Numbered from the stretch's first letter, positions 7,051-14,945 are shown. The stretch is DNA of 25,690 nt from CAIQPO01 sp964648275 (GCA_964648275.1 CAZYOB010000012.1:1-25690); one strand, 5' to 3'. A program made the numbers and translations. Notes: generated by a model from the letters alone, not told the origin.

Positions 7051-7491
7051 TTATCGACTGATTTTTAATCTTCTAGCCAAACCGATTTTCGTCTCTCGCT
7101 TCTTTATCAAATCTCTCTTCTCGTATTTCTTTTTCCCTCTCACCAGTGCTATCTGAAGCTTTATGAGACTACCCTTATTATACAGCCTGACAGGTACACA
7201 AGTCAAACCTGCCGACTTCATTTTTGTGCCTAAGGCACCTATTTCTTCCCTATGAAGCAGTAATTTTTTGCTCCTTAATGGATCAAACTCGGTCGAACTG
7301 TCAAATTTGTATTTTGGGATATTCATGCCCACCACCCACGCCCCATCCTCATTAAAGATTACCCTTGAGCCTGTCAGGTTCACTCCACCCTCCCTGGCGC
7401 TCTTCACCTCAGCTCCGGATAGCTCAATCCCAGCCTCAAAAGACTCTACTATTTCGTAATCAAACTTGGCTTTTCTATTCTCTGCGAGCAC
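7051..7491 (-). CDS. smpB: SsrA-binding protein SmpB
   Basis: A 146-residue SmpB, slightly short for the family (about 150-160). Recognisable parts are the start ENRKAKFDYEIVESFEAGI, the loop LSGAEVKSAREGGVNL, the family motif FDPLRSKKLLLH, and VPVRLYNKGSLIKLQIALVRGKKKYEKR leading into a basic tail (KKRETKIGLARRLKISR). SmpB binds the tRNA-like part of tmRNA and its tail enters the empty mRNA channel of the stalled ribosome. The start is GTG: a TAAAAT box ends 6 bp before it and there is no Shine-Dalgarno sequence, so the mRNA is probably leaderless. The overlapping ATG two bases upstream is in another frame. The matching ssrA gene is about 2 kb away. Confidence 0.95.
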   Translation of the reverse strand: MLAENRKAKFDYEIVESFEAGIELSGAEVKSAREGGVNLTGSRVIFNEDGAWVVGMNIPKYKFDSSTEFDPLRSKKLLLHREEIGALGTKMKSAGLTCVPVRLYNKGSLIKLQIALVRGKKKYEKRDLIKKRETKIGLARRLKISR

Positions 7492-7497
7492 ATCCCT

Positions 7498-7503
7498 ATT
7501 TTA
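7498..7503 (-). promoter_or_regulatory. -10 box of smpB
   Basis: TAAAAT on the minus strand, 6 bp before the GTG start and only 2 bp after the stop codon of the preceding gene. It gives smpB its own, apparently leaderless, transcript. Confidence 0.45.
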
Positions 7504-7505
7504 AC

Positions 7506-9416
7506 CTACTTGACCTCAGCCATGATTCCTTTCACTAATACCCACAACTTACCCTCGCCGTCGAACTCAATGTCCCCAGCCTCCATGAACTGCCCGGAGT
7601 TCAGCTGAGACACAAAACTTCCATCCTCTTTCTTGAACATTATTATCCACCCATGGACCTTGTCCAACAAAGCTACCCTATCACCTTCCCGTTCAACCGC
7701 CACTCGGGAAAACACTGCTCCCTCTGGTACCCCACTTAAAGAATAGTTCTCTTTTACTCCCCTCCTGAATCTCTCCAGTTTGTCGGACCCACCCACCAGC
7801 CACACGTCTCCATCTATAGCCAAGTCGACTGGAGTACTCAGATCGATCACCTCCCCCTGCTTCAACCACCTCTGTCTCTCTCCCAAAGTCTCCCCTGAAA
7901 CAGTGTATTTGTATATTTCCCTATTACCCCGATCAAGTAAATACAGATTGCTGCCGAAATATCCCAGCGCCACTGGGTCACTTACCGCAGAATCAAAATC
8001 GGTCAACTTAATCTCGCCGGATATTGGCCCAATCCCCCTCCTGCCCAATACAAAACCATTCTTCCCTAGTGGCACCAGATCGAGCCACTCCTGGCCCTCT
8101 CCCTTTCCCGCGATGATCTTAATTTCCTTTTGCACTGTTTCTACCCTCGCTATCACACCCAAAGCACCGTCTAGTGCCAAAAAGTTACTATCACTGCTCC
8201 AGGAGAATTTTGATCCGACAAATCCTTGTCTGATTAAGTCAAAATTGATTTGGTTTACCAGCTCGCTCTCTTTTTCTCCCGATGCGGTTTGCCAACTTTG
8301 TTCTAACTTCATTTCCAAGTCAGCCAGATTGTTCTTAAATTTTGTATCAATAAAATCTCCCTTGCCCTCTTCAAATGCCGCCCTGGCTTCCTCCAATAAT
8401 TTCTTGGACCCGACTAAGTTCATCTTTGATGAACTCTCGGCTTCTAATCTCTTTTTTTCGATCGGTTCTGCAAAAGCCGCCCATTTTGCCGCTTCTCTGT
8501 CATTTTTTATTTTCACCGACCCCATCACAACACTTACGGACAACAATATTAAGAAAAGTAACCCCAAGCCGATTGTTATTCTCTTCTTCTTGTCTAGACC
8601 ACCCCGGTTACCAACCGTCAACCTCCCTCGTGAACTGATTCTCTTCCACCAATTCACTACTCTGTCTTTGGGTTTTACCGGTCCCACCAATCTGTCGGAT
8701 ACTAGTTCTGGTTCCGCGTATAAATTCTCGGGTTCTTCTAGATTCTCGCTCCCCCAGCTTTCTGTATTTACCGCCCCAAGTGTTTTCTCTTCAACAACCT
8801 CTTCCTTTCCGATCACCTCGTCCATCTCCATACCTCCGAATCTCAATACCAAACCTGCGGCTCCTACTTGGTCCCGTATCAGCTTCCCGACCACCCCATC
8901 GACTCTTTCTTCCTCATCTAATTTTTTATCTTCAAGTTCCTTTAAGTGCTCACTCAGACCACCTGCCCAGACCAGCATTTCGTCACCCGGCTCTACGTCA
9001 CCGGTGATTACCCGTCCCATACCGCTCTTCCCCGTCACCTCGACCCGGCTAGCGTCACGGTAAATCACTATCCCGCTTTCACCATTCCTAACCATCCGTA
9101 TTTTTCTTTTTCCTAATTCAATGGTCACCCACACCCACACCGAATCTACTACCTTAAATTTATCCTCAAATTTCTCCCAAAAATCTACTAACAAACCACC
9201 CCTCTCCGCACTGTTGTAATATTCATCAACCCAAACCATCATCTCCGCCTCTTTGTCTGGACTGCTCTCTCCTTTGGCAAACACTGCTCCGAACAAAGCC
9301 CCCTTACGCGCTTCTTCTTCTGCCTCAAATGGCATTCTTGCATACACCTGACCCCATCCGTTCAACCCCGTCTCATTCACCACTCTCAAAAATCTTAAAG
9401 CTAAATCTTTATTCAT
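7506..9416 (-). CDS. Single-pass membrane protein, PP2C-like N-domain and propeller-like C-domain
   Basis: A 636-residue protein of unknown function. Residues about 1-195 look like a degenerate PP2C-type phosphatase: IRMVRNGESGIVIYRD resembles the PP2C strand with the GDSR motif, and VEPGDEMLVWAGGLSEHL resembles its pGD-lll-SDGl motif, but the metal aspartates are replaced (N111-G-E-S, A151-G-G-L). A linker with acidic patches follows (200-250), then a basic stretch and one transmembrane helix at 281-300, then a helical region (305-375). The C-terminal 250 residues contain repeated blade-like patterns (VALGYFGSNLYLLDRGN, VDLAIDGDVWLVGGSDKL, IEFDGEGKLWVLVKG), suggesting a beta-propeller. Topology suggests a cytoplasmic N-domain and an external propeller. 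It is last in an operon with the PH-domain and 75-residue proteins. The domain calls are by eye. Confidence 0.7.
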   Translation of the reverse strand: MNKDLALRFLRVVNETGLNGWGQVYARMPFEAEEEARKGALFGAVFAKGESSPDKEAEMMVWVDEYYNSAERGGLLVDFWEKFEDKFKVVDSVWVWVTIELGKRKIRMVRNGESGIVIYRDASRVEVTGKSGMGRVITGDVEPGDEMLVWAGGLSEHLKELEDKKLDEEERVDGVVGKLIRDQVGAAGLVLRFGGMEMDEVIGKEEVVEEKTLGAVNTESWGSENLEEPENLYAEPELVSDRLVGPVKPKDRVVNWWKRISSRGRLTVGNRGGLDKKKRITIGLGLLFLILLSVSVVMGSVKIKNDREAAKWAAFAEPIEKKRLEAESSSKMNLVGSKKLLEEARAAFEEGKGDFIDTKFKNNLADLEMKLEQSWQTASGEKESELVNQINFDLIRQGFVGSKFSWSSDSNFLALDGALGVIARVETVQKEIKIIAGKGEGQEWLDLVPLGKNGFVLGRRGIGPISGEIKLTDFDSAVSDPVALGYFGSNLYLLDRGNREIYKYTVSGETLGERQRWLKQGEVIDLSTPVDLAIDGDVWLVGGSDKLERFRRGVKENYSLSGVPEGAVFSRVAVEREGDRVALLDKVHGWIIMFKKEDGSFVSQLNSGQFMEAGDIEFDGEGKLWVLVKGIMAEVK

Positions 9417-9440
9417 GTGGGGCAGATAATAATGCTACTT

Positions 9441-9668
9441 CTATGCTATCACCACTATCGTGGTCAGGATTAAAGTCATCACAAAGAACACCCAAACTAG
9501 AGTCTTCAAGGTGTTTCCCATCGGTAAATTTACCACTCTATCCATCAAAGCCTCCTGTCTGACCATGATGATCGATAGAAATAGCAGTATCAACATCAAC
9601 ATCTTCACCATGATTCCTACAATTAGGCTCAGACTGATATCTATGTTTATTCCTGGAAATATTTCCAT
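9441..9668 (-). CDS. Small two-helix membrane protein
   Basis: A 75-residue protein made almost entirely of two hydrophobic helices (about 10-36 and 54-75), joined by a short loop with RQEALMDRVVNLP. It starts five bases after the stop of the PH-domain gene and ends 24 bp before the next start, so it is the middle gene of a three-gene operon. I do not recognise the family. The position suggests a subunit or partner of one of the flanking membrane proteins. The antisense frame is longer but has no protein-like features. Confidence 0.7.
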   Translation of the reverse strand: MEIFPGINIDISLSLIVGIMVKMLMLILLFLSIIMVRQEALMDRVVNLPMGNTLKTLVWVFFVMTLILTTIVVIA

Positions 9669-9673
9669 ATGCT

Positions 9674-10348
9674 TTATCTTATCCTCCCTTCATACTCTTC
9701 TCTTTCTTCCTGTTCCATTAACTCCGATATTATTCTCACCACCTCGTTCGGATTACTTATTGCTCCAAATGTAAATGGAGAAGCTTCTCCATGTTTTCCG
9801 AATACTTCATCCGATCTCTGTTCTGAAGCGGTCTGTATAACTACATCTCCAAAATTAAAGAAGCTGGACATTATTCCTTTCTGGGAATAATTGACATCCT
9901 CCACCTTTCTTATCTGTGTCACATTAATATTTTTGTAAAGAATTCCGAAAAAATCCACATCGATCAACCTCTCATCCGTCACTATATACACGTTATAGAA
10001 CCAAAGAAGGAAATTCATCATTCCGAAGAATGCCAGTGTCATATATAACAACACCGTCAAAGAAAAGTGCACATTATCACTGACATCTGCGATCAACGGG
10101 AACTCTCCCCAGAAAAATGGCACAAAAAATGCAAAACATATCAGGGCTATCCAACCCAGATTCGTCACGAAATGTTTTCTCCCAAGGATAATGATCTTCT
10201 CTCCCTCGTTCTGAGACTCAAACTTTATATTTGGTGCTATCACCAGCGATCCCCAATAATTTCTGAATCTTCCCGAAGTCATTAGCTTTTGTACCTCGAC
10301 CAAACCTCCCTCGTCTTTTTTCTTATGTGAATCAAAAATCTCAGGCAT
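9674..10348 (-). CDS. PH-domain (YdbT/DUF304-like) membrane protein
   Basis: A 224-residue protein with two transmembrane helices (about 83-103 and 115-137), followed by a bacterial PH domain: VYIVTDERLIDVDFFGILYK, then INVTQIRKVEDVNYSQKGIM and FGDVVIQTAS, the usual strand order of the bPH2 group. Such proteins are common in Gram-positive bacteria and Patescibacteria; their role is poorly known. I start it at ATG 10348, not the in-frame TTG at 10363, because TGG-TACAAT (10354-10362) forms an extended -10 that uses the TTG bases, and 5 bp separate it from the ATG. That makes this the first gene of a leaderless operon with the 75-residue protein and the PP2C-like/propeller protein. Confidence 0.82.
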   Translation of the reverse strand: MPEIFDSHKKKDEGGLVEVQKLMTSGRFRNYWGSLVIAPNIKFESQNEGEKIIILGRKHFVTNLGWIALICFAFFVPFFWGEFPLIADVSDNVHFSLTVLLYMTLAFFGMMNFLLWFYNVYIVTDERLIDVDFFGILYKNINVTQIRKVEDVNYSQKGIMSSFFNFGDVVIQTASEQRSDEVFGKHGEASPFTFGAISNPNEVVRIISELMEQEEREEYEGRIR

Positions 10349-10353
10349 ATCTA

Positions 10354-10362
10354 ATTGTACCA
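10354..10362 (-). promoter_or_regulatory. Extended -10 promoter of the PH-domain operon
   Basis: TGG-TACAAT on the minus strand, ending 5 bp before ATG 10348 and lying just after the stop of the SpoIID gene. It decides the start: the in-frame TTG at 10363 would be promoter DNA and not a codon. Confidence 0.5.
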
Positions 10363-10371
10363 AAAACCCGC

Positions 10372-12093
10372 CTATTTCTTCTCGATATTAAACAGTCCGC
10401 TCTTCAGGGAAATTCTCGCCGGTGCTCTCAAATTAAACGTCTTCTTAAAATCGGGTCCGCTTATCTCCACTTCTCCCTTGTCAGTCGAAAATCTGACTGT
10501 TGAGGTGTATCCACCGTCGGAATAACTTACCGAAACACCACTCACCCGTGAATATCCTCCGCCCATGCCGGCTGCTTTACTCTTAAGGTCAGCCACCGAA
10601 TATGGATTACCTCCCCAACAACTGCCGATTGGAGACACCCGATCATCCCCACTTCCTTTTAACACCACCCAGGCGTTCAAGATGTCGGCCATTTCCTCTG
10701 CAGTCAACCAGGGGTGGCTCCTCCCACAGCTATCTCCACTTGACCCCTTATACCAACCCTTGTAGAACCATGGACTACCGGCAATCTTTTCATAAGCCTG
10801 ACCTGTCCAACCACCCCTCCCTGCCGCTGTGTCCCACAAAGACGGAGTAGTGTAACCGCTGTAATTGTCTGTATATGATTCCTGATATCCTCCGGAAGTT
10901 GACGCATACCACGCCTTGAACGGTTTTCCGTTGGCCCACAATACCTGCCCGCGGGTAGCCTCCACTGCCTCATTCCATTTTCCACCTTTATCCGAGTTCT
11001 TATAAACCTGACAGCTTTGGGTTGTGCAAATGGCTCCACCTCGTCCCTCGTCCGTCCAGGCTAAAGCATAAGACCGAGCGGCCACTGCCTGGGCTTTAAG
11101 AGCTTCGAATCCACCATTGTCCCCCCACGAATTTGGCACCTCGTAAATTCTCTTCATGTAAGTTTCGATCGACATTTCTCCATAACCTTGGACCTTGATC
11201 GTCTTATCCGGTGAATAATCTTTTTTCAACTCCACTCCTCCGTAATAAGCTCTCAGGATTTCTTCATAATTCTGACCGCTCTTCGCTCTCCCATAAGCTC
11301 CGTACTGGCTCATTCCTTTAAAATGAGGTGCTCCGAAAGAAAAAGCTGCAAATGCCGGAGAGAATCCAGGATTGTAGTCCGGTCTTGAATTTGGATCGTC
11401 GGCCAATGGTACGTCTCCCACAGTCGTTTGAAAAGTCCCTTGTTTTTCTGCCAAAATTGCCTGTTGCCTAGCGGTCAGTGTCGCGATCTTACCCGTTAAG
11501 TCAGTCTGGTATTCCTTGGCTTTTTTGACCTCCCCTTGAAAAAATGCATTTTGCTTATCCAGATCTACTTGCAATTGAGTTAGCTTGATCTTTTCGGTCT
11601 CCAGTTTCTTTTTGTCCGCCTCCAAGCGTCCGATCTCGGATACCAGATTAATGATTATCTGTTTGTCCCTGTCACTGCTTTCCTGTCTGTAGGCCAGCTC
11701 TCTTCTGGACTCACCCAGCTGTTCATACTTTAAAAGACTCACCCATAAAGGCTCTGCTCTCAGCTTTTTGTACATCTCCCGAGTCTTGATCGACATTACC
11801 GTATATGAAGCTGACACCTTCCCGCTTCTGTCCTTCACGTCCTCCTCCAGGATTTTCATATTTTGTACTCCTCTATCAATCTGTTTCTGGATTGAGGCGA
11901 TTCTTGAAGATAATCTTTGAATTTCTGTTTCCAATGGTTTGGTGGCTGCCCGACTCATATCCAATGATTGTTTCAATTCATTTATCTGTTTCTCTAAACA
12001 AGCAGTGTCGTTGCCACAATCATCCTGTGCCCACACTACTACTGGCACCAGGACCATTACTGAAAGCAATAAAGCCAATAACTTAAACCTCAT
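10372..12093 (-). CDS. Exported SpoIID-domain protein with coiled-coil N-domain
   Basis: A 573-residue exported protein. The signal peptide is 1-22, with cleavage expected at VWA|Q. Residues about 30-225 are a long coiled-coil like those of CwlO/EnvC-type wall-hydrolase regulators. The SpoIID domain follows (about 245-500): GAPHFKGMSQYGAYGRA, MSIETYMKRIYEVPNSW with the likely catalytic glutamate of YEVP, EALKAQAVAARSYAL and AWYASTSGGYQESY. SpoIID is a lytic transglycosylase that removes stem-less glycan in sporulation, but related domains occur widely in non-sporulating bacteria, including as amidase enhancers (LytB). Cysteines around the domain may form disulfides. It would act on peptidoglycan outside the membrane, fitting its divergence from the pilus operon. 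TGG-TACACT ends 8 bp before the ATG. Confidence 0.88.
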   Translation of the reverse strand: MRFKLLALLLSVMVLVPVVVWAQDDCGNDTACLEKQINELKQSLDMSRAATKPLETEIQRLSSRIASIQKQIDRGVQNMKILEEDVKDRSGKVSASYTVMSIKTREMYKKLRAEPLWVSLLKYEQLGESRRELAYRQESSDRDKQIIINLVSEIGRLEADKKKLETEKIKLTQLQVDLDKQNAFFQGEVKKAKEYQTDLTGKIATLTARQQAILAEKQGTFQTTVGDVPLADDPNSRPDYNPGFSPAFAAFSFGAPHFKGMSQYGAYGRAKSGQNYEEILRAYYGGVELKKDYSPDKTIKVQGYGEMSIETYMKRIYEVPNSWGDNGGFEALKAQAVAARSYALAWTDEGRGGAICTTQSCQVYKNSDKGGKWNEAVEATRGQVLWANGKPFKAWYASTSGGYQESYTDNYSGYTTPSLWDTAAGRGGWTGQAYEKIAGSPWFYKGWYKGSSGDSCGRSHPWLTAEEMADILNAWVVLKGSGDDRVSPIGSCWGGNPYSVADLKSKAAGMGGGYSRVSGVSVSYSDGGYTSTVRFSTDKGEVEISGPDFKKTFNLRAPARISLKSGLFNIEKK

Positions 12094-12101
12094 CTCTTAA
12101 T

Positions 12102-12144
12102 AGTGTACCAATAAAGTTACCCGAGGCCCTCATCGTGATAAAAT
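12102..12144. promoter_or_regulatory. Divergent extended -10 promoters, SpoIID gene and first pilin operon
   Basis: Minus strand: TGG-TACACT (12102-12110), 8 bp from ATG 12093. Plus strand: TGA-TAAAAT (12136-12144), 4 bp from ATG 12149 or 10 bp from the in-frame ATG 12155. Neither start has a Shine-Dalgarno sequence. The shared 55-bp region suggests joint control of wall opening and pilin synthesis. Confidence 0.5.
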
Positions 12145-12148
12145 TAGT

Positions 12149-12541
12149 ATGCTCATGAGCAGAATAATTACTATACTTTTCGCCTTGGCGGTGCTCATTT
12201 TACCGACTGGCCAAGCCCTTGCCATATCTGATGCCCTTCGGGGTGGTTGTCCTGGTGATGCCGATATCCGCACTGCGGTAGGTTGTATCTCTACCGATTT
12301 TGAGACCGGAGGCTTAATAAACTCCATTCTCACTCTGGCTGTAGGAGTGGGAGGTGGGATTGCCCTCCTTCTCATGCTCTACGGTACATTTATCATCACT
12401 ACCTCCGCCGGGATTCCCGATAAACTCAAAGCCGGTAAAGAAATTATTACTTCTGCTATCATCGGACTTGTTTTTATCATCCTTTCTATTGTCCTCATGG
12501 AATTAATTGGTGTTAGCATTTTAGGTCTACCGGGCCTTTAA
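12149..12541 (+). CDS. VirB2/TrbC-like pilin, signal-peptide form (pilin 1)
   Basis: A 130-residue pilin-like protein, the only one of the array with a full signal peptide (MSRIITILFALAVLIL, cleavage after GQALA). After it come a short Cys-containing region (two cysteines), a hydrophobic helix (LTLAVGVGGGIALLLMLYGT), a polar loop SAGIPDKLKAGKEIITSA, and a second helix (IIGLVFIILSIVLMELIG). This is the two-helix hairpin of T4SS pilins. The loop AGIPDK replaces the GGDK of its paralogues. The in-frame ATG at 12155 may be the true start, because the -10 box lies only 4 bp from the first ATG. The next pilin follows after 5 bp. Confidence 0.8.
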   Translation: MLMSRIITILFALAVLILPTGQALAISDALRGGCPGDADIRTAVGCISTDFETGGLINSILTLAVGVGGGIALLLMLYGTFIITTSAGIPDKLKAGKEIITSAIIGLVFIILSIVLMELIGVSILGLPGL

Positions 12542-12546
12542 ATAAT

Positions 12547-12897
12547 ATGAATATATTCAACCTCCTTGTTCCAAATGCCCATGCAACTATTATGGACGAC
12601 ATCAGGCAAGCCCAACCGGATTCATACATCATCCAACCGGGAACTACCTTAGCCGGTCTCTTTACCGGAGGTGGGATCAATCTCATCACCCTCGCCTTTG
12701 TCATTATCGGCCTTCTCTTCATGTGGAACATCATCATGGCCGGTTGGGACTATATGATGTCCTCCGGGGATCCCAAAAGAGTTTCCTCCGCTTCAAGTCG
12801 ATTTCTCAATGGATTCATGGGTATTGCCATCGCTTTCTTCGCATTTCTGATTGTCAATATCATTACCAGCATGATAGGTCTTGGAAGCTTGATTTAG
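12547..12897 (+). CDS. VirB2/TrbC-like pilin (pilin 2)
   Basis: 116 residues. The short leader MNIFNLLVPNAHAT has no long hydrophobic core but ends in A-H-A. Helix 1 is LITLAFVIIGLLFMWNIIMAG, the loop is SSGDPKRVSSASSRFLNG, and helix 2 is FMGIAIAFFAFLIVNIITSMIG. It sits 5 bp after pilin 1, with no Shine-Dalgarno sequence, so translation is probably coupled. It ends 16 bp before uppS. Confidence 0.78.
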   Translation: MNIFNLLVPNAHATIMDDIRQAQPDSYIIQPGTTLAGLFTGGGINLITLAFVIIGLLFMWNIIMAGWDYMMSSGDPKRVSSASSRFLNGFMGIAIAFFAFLIVNIITSMIGLGSLI

Positions 12898-12913
12898 TTT
12901 ATATATATCTGAT

Positions 12914-13624
12914 ATGACACCTCCCTTAAATCATCTTGCCATCATTATGGATGGCAATCGCCGCTGGGCTAAGGCCCGTAACCTTGATCCCGTCAAAGGT
13001 CATGAATACGCCGCCAAAAATGTCATCGAGCCCATCATCGAAAAATGTGTTGAACTGAAGATCCCCTATGTTACTTTCTGGGCTTTCTCCACCGAAAACT
13101 GGAAGAGAGACGAAGAAGAACTCAAGGGACTTTTCAATATTTTTCGCTTCGCCCTCGGAACACTGGCGCTCAAATTCATTGCTAGAGGTGCCAAATTGAG
13201 GATCCTGGGTGACATCAATAAATTCCCCAAAGACATTGCCGGCAAGGTTCTGGAGATGATGGCTAAAAGTGCCAAGAACGACGCCATCACCGTCACCTTC
13301 GCTCTAAATTATGGTGGTAGGGACGAGATTCTTCGGGCTGTAAAAAAAATCGTCTCTGAAAAAATTCCTGCCGATCAGATCACCGAGGATGCCTTTGCTG
13401 CTCATTTAGACACGGCCGGCATTCCCGACCCGGATTTCATTATTCGAACCGGAGGCGATCAACGTCTTTCCGGGTACTTACCTTGGCAGTCTGTTTACGC
13501 TGAGCTCTACTTTACTCCTATCCTCTTCCCCGACTTCACTCCTCAGGAACTTCAGAACGCTCTCGACAGATTCTCCACCCGCGACCGTCGTTTCGGTGGG
13601 GACAGCTCCAAAAATATCAAATAA
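12914..13624 (+). CDS. uppS: Isoprenyl transferase, undecaprenyl diphosphate synthase type
   Basis: A 236-residue cis-prenyltransferase. IIMDGNRRWAK holds the catalytic D13 with the G-N-R-R-W diphosphate-binding motif. FWAFSTENWKR is the second signature, and RTGGDQRLSGYLPWQSVYAELYF (R178 onward) the third, with R178, R184 and E197 in the expected places; the family's RTSGE reads RTGGD here. The enzyme adds isopentenyl units in cis to an allylic diphosphate to give the C55 lipid carrier for peptidoglycan and glycan export. Its allylic substrate could come from the polyprenyl synthase encoded 240 bp downstream. It follows pilin 2 closely and may be co-transcribed. About 147 bp of its 3' end overlap an antisense frame. 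Confidence 0.95.
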   Translation: MTPPLNHLAIIMDGNRRWAKARNLDPVKGHEYAAKNVIEPIIEKCVELKIPYVTFWAFSTENWKRDEEELKGLFNIFRFALGTLALKFIARGAKLRILGDINKFPKDIAGKVLEMMAKSAKNDAITVTFALNYGGRDEILRAVKKIVSEKIPADQITEDAFAAHLDTAGIPDPDFIIRTGGDQRLSGYLPWQSVYAELYFTPILFPDFTPQELQNALDRFSTRDRRFGGDSSKNIK

Positions 13625-13816
13625 CATTTCGTCGATTATCTCCTCCTTGAAACCTTTCTGTGCTAGTCTGGCGTGGACTTCCTCTAAATCTCCTGATAAA
13701 GGGATCTCTCCTCCCGGGATCCTCAGCACCTGAGGCTGATCATTCTCTCCGTAAACGGCTTGAGCTCTAAATCCTTTCATTGGAGCAGATAGTCTCCAAA
13801 AACGTGGTATATCCAT
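13478..13816 (-). CDS. Small hypothetical protein, antisense overlap with the uppS 3' end
   Basis: A 112-residue soluble protein of no recognised family. Residues 1-65 (MDIPRFWRLSAPMKGF, then PQVLRIPGGEIPLSGDLEEV and KGFKEEIIDEMLFDIFG) are encoded outside uppS and look like a normal small protein. The C-terminal part lies antisense to uppS and may be less constrained. I start at ATG 13816 rather than an in-frame TTG at 13837: AT-rich TATACT/CAATAT lies just before the ATG. It comes 46 bp after the polyprenyl synthase stop on the same strand and could be in its transcript. The product could be real only in its first part, the rest being read-on. Confidence 0.5.
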   Translation of the reverse strand: MDIPRFWRLSAPMKGFRAQAVYGENDQPQVLRIPGGEIPLSGDLEEVHARLAQKGFKEEIIDEMLFDIFGAVPTETTVAGGESVESVLKFLRSEVGEEDRSKVELSVNRLPR

Positions 13817-13862
13817 GAAGTATATTGAACCCCTCAAAGACTTTCAAACCCTCTCAACTTTA

Positions 13863-14945
13863 TCAAACCTCCCTGTCGACCATATACTCCGCCACTCCTT
13901 CAATAAAGTCCACCGAGTTGGAATTCATATCCCACTCTCTCAACTTTCTGGCCTCTATCACCGCTTCCCGGGCCAGTCTTTTGGCTACTTTCACTGAATA
14001 TTCATATGAACCGCTGTCTTTGATCGCCTTTTTTGCCAACTCAATTTGAAGTGCACTGGCTACTTTATTTCCCCACACGTCGCCAATTGCACTTTTCTGT
14101 TCGCTGTTACCCATTTCCATTGCTTTAATGATCAATAAAGTACTTTTTCCTTGTAAAAGGTCGGAGTCATCGGACTTGCCTGTTTTTTCGGACTCACCAT
14201 AAATACCTAATATATCGTCCTGCAACTGAAAGGCTACTCCGCCTTTCATTGAGTATTCATGCAATATCGATAGTTCTTTTTCCCCCAAACCTCCCAAAAT
14301 TCCCCCGATAAACAAAGGGTTCTCGTATGTATAAATAGCAGTCTTGGCTTTATGCAAACTCATCACTTTTTCCTCAGTCATGTCTCCGCTCTTTGGCAAA
14401 CTGACGTCATATGCCTGTCCATAAGTGGTATTGGTTATCCCTCTTAATAACTTCTTCATTGCCATGATCACCCTATCGCTCTCAAATCCGCAGTCCATCA
14501 ACATCTCATATCCCAAACATAACACGGCGTCACCTACATTTACCGCCATCGCTTCTCCGTAATGCTTGTCCCCTTTCGCGAAATACTCGTGGGTCGTCGG
14601 CTTTCCCCGCCGGAGTTTATCCTCATCCATGAAGTCGTCATGCATCAGCAAAGCTGTGTGGACCAGCTCAACCGCCATCGCCGCTTTCCAAATTCTCTCA
14701 TCCACCACTGCCTCTCCCAAACCGTAACCGTAATACACGAATGCCCCCCTGATTCTCTTTCCTCCCACTAAATTATGACTCCTGGCGTGCAACAACATTT
14801 TTTTGACCAATTGTTGCTGCGTTTCGTTAAATCCAAAAGAGTTGGAGATTTCATCATCCCAATATTTCTCGAGCATTGGATTGATTTTTTCCACGAACCC
14901 GATCAGAGTCTTTTTTGCTTTTTCTCCAAGAGCTTCGTTCAACAT
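13863..14945 (-). CDS. Polyprenyl (geranylgeranyl-type) diphosphate synthase
   Basis: A 360-residue trans-prenyltransferase. It has GGKRIRG (61-67), the first aspartate-rich motif DDFMD (103-107) followed by RRGKPTTHE, and the second motif QLQDDILGIYG (240-250) followed by KTGKSDDSDLLQGKSTLLI. The DDILG-(Y)G form and the D-L-x-x-GK-x-T segment resemble actinobacterial geranylgeranyl diphosphate synthases more than E. coli IspA. It joins isopentenyl diphosphate to allylic diphosphates. Product length cannot be read reliably, but it can supply UppS next door. TAAAAT ends 7 bp before the ATG, so the mRNA should be leaderless. It is divergent from the pilin 3-8 operon, with only 29 bp between start codons. 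Confidence 0.93.
   Translation of the reverse strand: MLNEALGEKAKKTLIGFVEKINPMLEKYWDDEISNSFGFNETQQQLVKKMLLHARSHNLVGGKRIRGAFVYYGYGLGEAVVDERIWKAAMAVELVHTALLMHDDFMDEDKLRRGKPTTHEYFAKGDKHYGEAMAVNVGDAVLCLGYEMLMDCGFESDRVIMAMKKLLRGITNTTYGQAYDVSLPKSGDMTEEKVMSLHKAKTAIYTYENPLFIGGILGGLGEKELSILHEYSMKGGVAFQLQDDILGIYGESEKTGKSDDSDLLQGKSTLLIIKAMEMGNSEQKSAIGDVWGNKVASALQIELAKKAIKDSGSYEYSVKVAKRLAREAVIEARKLREWDMNSNSVDFIEGVAEYMVDREV

Noticed and set aside
7780..9063. A 427-codon open frame on the plus strand, antisense to the PP2C-like/propeller gene
   Set aside because: Its translation is Ser/Pro/Thr-rich with no domain pattern, as expected from the complement of a Gly/Glu/Val-rich gene; the minus-strand protein has a clear helix and domain structure.
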